Below are positions 63,089 to 64,000 of a stretch of 64,000 bases of DNA, piece by piece. How positions within the stretch are numbered: position 1 is the stretch's first letter; every line of letters starts with the position of its first letter. Origin of the DNA: Chloroflexota bacterium (GTDB lineage Bacteria; Chloroflexota; Dehalococcoidia; Bin125); assembly GCA_009838915.1 (NCBI GenBank), contig VXQT01000003.1, positions 1-64,000 of the forward strand. Reading direction: 5' to 3'. The notes under the pieces are model-generated. The model made no database searches. It was not told the DNA's origin and worked only from the letters and a program-made list of their open reading frames with translations. The position numbers were made by a program, and so were the translations under genes.

Positions 63089-63426
63089 AGAAGATCGAAG
63101 CAATCGTCCGGCCCGAGTCACTGGAACCGGTCAAGCGCAAGCTGATCGAGGCCGGGATCACCGGACTGCACGTCGAGCGGGTGGCCGGACACGGCTACCA
63201 GGGCGGCGTCGTGCAGGCCGGCCGCGGGGGGCAGTTCTACACCGTCGACATGATCCCCAAGGTGAAGATCATCACCGTGATCTCGGACTTCAACGTGGAG
63301 CCGGCGATCGAGGCGATCATCGAGGGCGCTCGCTCCGACCGCACCGGCGACGGCAAGATCTTCGTCATGGACGTCGAAGAAGCCGTCCGAGTCCGCACCG
63401 GAGAACGCGGCCGCGAGGTGCTCTAG
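63085..63426 (+). CDS. glnB: Nitrogen regulatory protein PII
   Basis: PII senses 2-oxoglutarate and ATP/ADP and controls Amt and other targets. The 113-residue product has MKKIEAIVRPESLEPVKRKL, GITGLHVERVAGHGYQGGVV, FYTVDMIPKVKIITVISDFN and GDGKIFVMDVEEAVRVRTGE. The T-loop is QAGRGGQFYTVD instead of the TELYRGAEYMVD of E. coli GlnB, so the uridylylated Tyr is replaced. Regulation may then be by ligand alone. Overlap with amt by four bases. Confidence 0.95.
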   Translation: MKKIEAIVRPESLEPVKRKLIEAGITGLHVERVAGHGYQGGVVQAGRGGQFYTVDMIPKVKIITVISDFNVEPAIEAIIEGARSDRTGDGKIFVMDVEEAVRVRTGERGREVL

Positions 63427-63432
63427 CGGCCT

Positions 63433-63480
63433 GCCCCCCTCTGACTTCGGCATCTCCCCCCGCGGAGCGGGGGGAGAAGG
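63433..63480 (+). repeat. Two-stem-loop palindromic repeat, copy 5
   Basis: The first hairpin is TGAC-TTC-GGCA with one mismatch, the second stem CTCCCCCCGC-GGA-GCGGGGGGAG is intact. It lies just after glnB and before the convergent cyclase-family gene, where it could act as a terminator. Confidence 0.8.
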
Positions 63481-63507
63481 GACCTGGGATGTAAGCGCCT
63501 TCGCCGT

Positions 63508-64000
63508 CTAGAACATTGCGATCGGGTTGATCGGCGAGGCGGTGCCTCCGACCAGGCGCAGCGGGGCGATGGTCAGCAGGAACTCCCAGCGATTGCGCTC
63601 GGCGCAGGCCTCGCCCAGCGGGCCGAGCCGGGCGTTGTCGATCAGGTGGACGCCCATGTAGGTGATGATGATGTGGTGGATGGGCAGCGGCGAGCCCTCG
63701 ACGTTCGAGGGAATCACGTCCGATACGCCGTCGCAGCCCAGAATCGCCACTTCCCGCTCGCGGATCCAGGGCAGCGTTTCCATCAGCAGGCCCGCCATGC
63801 CGGCGAACGGCGGCGTCGCGCCCTCAACCTCACGACGGTTGTCGCGGCCCGTGCGCACGAGGAGAATGTCGCCCGAACGGACCGTCACGCCCTGCGCCGC
63901 CTCCGCCGCTTCGAGGTCGTCGACCGTGATGCCGTAACCCGGCTCCAACCAGCCATTGCCGCGCGCCCGCGCGATGTCGAGCAGCACGCCGCGCGTGGCA
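63508..64000 (-). CDS. Cyclase family protein (kynurenine-formamidase-like), partial
   Basis: Only the C-terminal ~164 residues are in the window; the gene continues past the right edge. TRGVLLDIARARGNGWL, SGDILLVRTGRDNRREVEG, IREREVAILGCDGVSDVIPS, PIHHIIITYMGVHLIDNARL and APLRLVGGTASPINPIAMF match the cyclase/kynurenine-formamidase family, metal-dependent hydrolases with many substrates. The HxGTHxDxP metal motif would lie upstream, outside the window. It converges with glnB. Confidence 0.85.
   Translation of the reverse strand, partial: ATRGVLLDIARARGNGWLEPGYGITVDDLEAAEAAQGVTVRSGDILLVRTGRDNRREVEGATPPFAGMAGLLMETLPWIREREVAILGCDGVSDVIPSNVEGSPLPIHHIIITYMGVHLIDNARLGPLGEACAERNRWEFLLTIAPLRLVGGTASPINPIAMF

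Overview
The window is 64 kb of gene-dense, high-GC bacterial DNA with about 70 genes, no rRNA or tRNA, no CRISPR array and no recognisable transposase. The mix of a menaquinone pathway, luciferase-like flavin monooxygenases, CaiB/BaiF CoA-transferases, many short-chain dehydrogenases, amidohydrolases and a leucine-dehydrogenase-type enzyme suggests Chloroflexota, possibly a marine Dehalococcoidia/SAR202-like lineage. This is an inference from gene content, not a phylogenetic placement. The first ~142 bases are almost pure C and look like an assembly or sequencing artefact at a contig edge.

Layout. 0.2-8.2 kb: a flavin monooxygenase and an SRPBCC protein, then a menaquinone/lipid cluster (menA, menB, a TetR regulator divergent from menG, ilvE, plsY-like, geranylgeranyl-reductase-like). 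menA is broken by an apparent small deletion and frameshift. 8.2-16.7 kb: assorted redox and hydrolytic enzymes, including a probable KamB/NpmA-type 16S rRNA A1408 methyltransferase homologue. 16.8-20.4 kb: an ilvB-ilvN-ilvC operon behind a 355 bp leader with a possible attenuation peptide. 20.5-27.1 kb: an accessory stretch with a retropepsin-like protease, a Gly/Asp/His-rich membrane protein, a Panacea-domain (antitoxin-like) gene coupled to a gene resembling only the C-terminal part of a CaiB CoA-transferase, a YjzC-like protein, and a single-chain restriction/modification-type methylase carrying a ten-base C tract.

27.2-45.5 kb: a catabolic region with amidohydrolases, LLM oxidoreductase, HAD hydrolase, four SDRs, an MFS transporter, leucine dehydrogenase, TlpA, a two-subunit sulfopyruvate-decarboxylase-like ThDP enzyme, a FAH-family hydrolase, a double CaiB/BaiF protein whose interdomain linker is encoded by a palindromic repeat, and an acyl-CoA carboxylase carboxyltransferase subunit. 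45.5-49.5 kb: uppP, nitroreductase, DipZ/TlpA-like protein, ispG. 49.5-56.5 kb: proS and the nusA-ylxR-infB-rbfA-truB translation cluster. 56.5-61.6 kb: a fatty-acid synthesis operon on the minus strand (fabG, fabD, two KAS genes, acpP, a cupin-like gene). 61.8-63.4 kb: amt-glnB. The window ends inside a cyclase-family gene.

A dispersed palindromic repeat of about 50 bp occurs five times, always in the same orientation. It folds into two stem-loops, with paired base changes between copies, and is the main repeat structure in the window.
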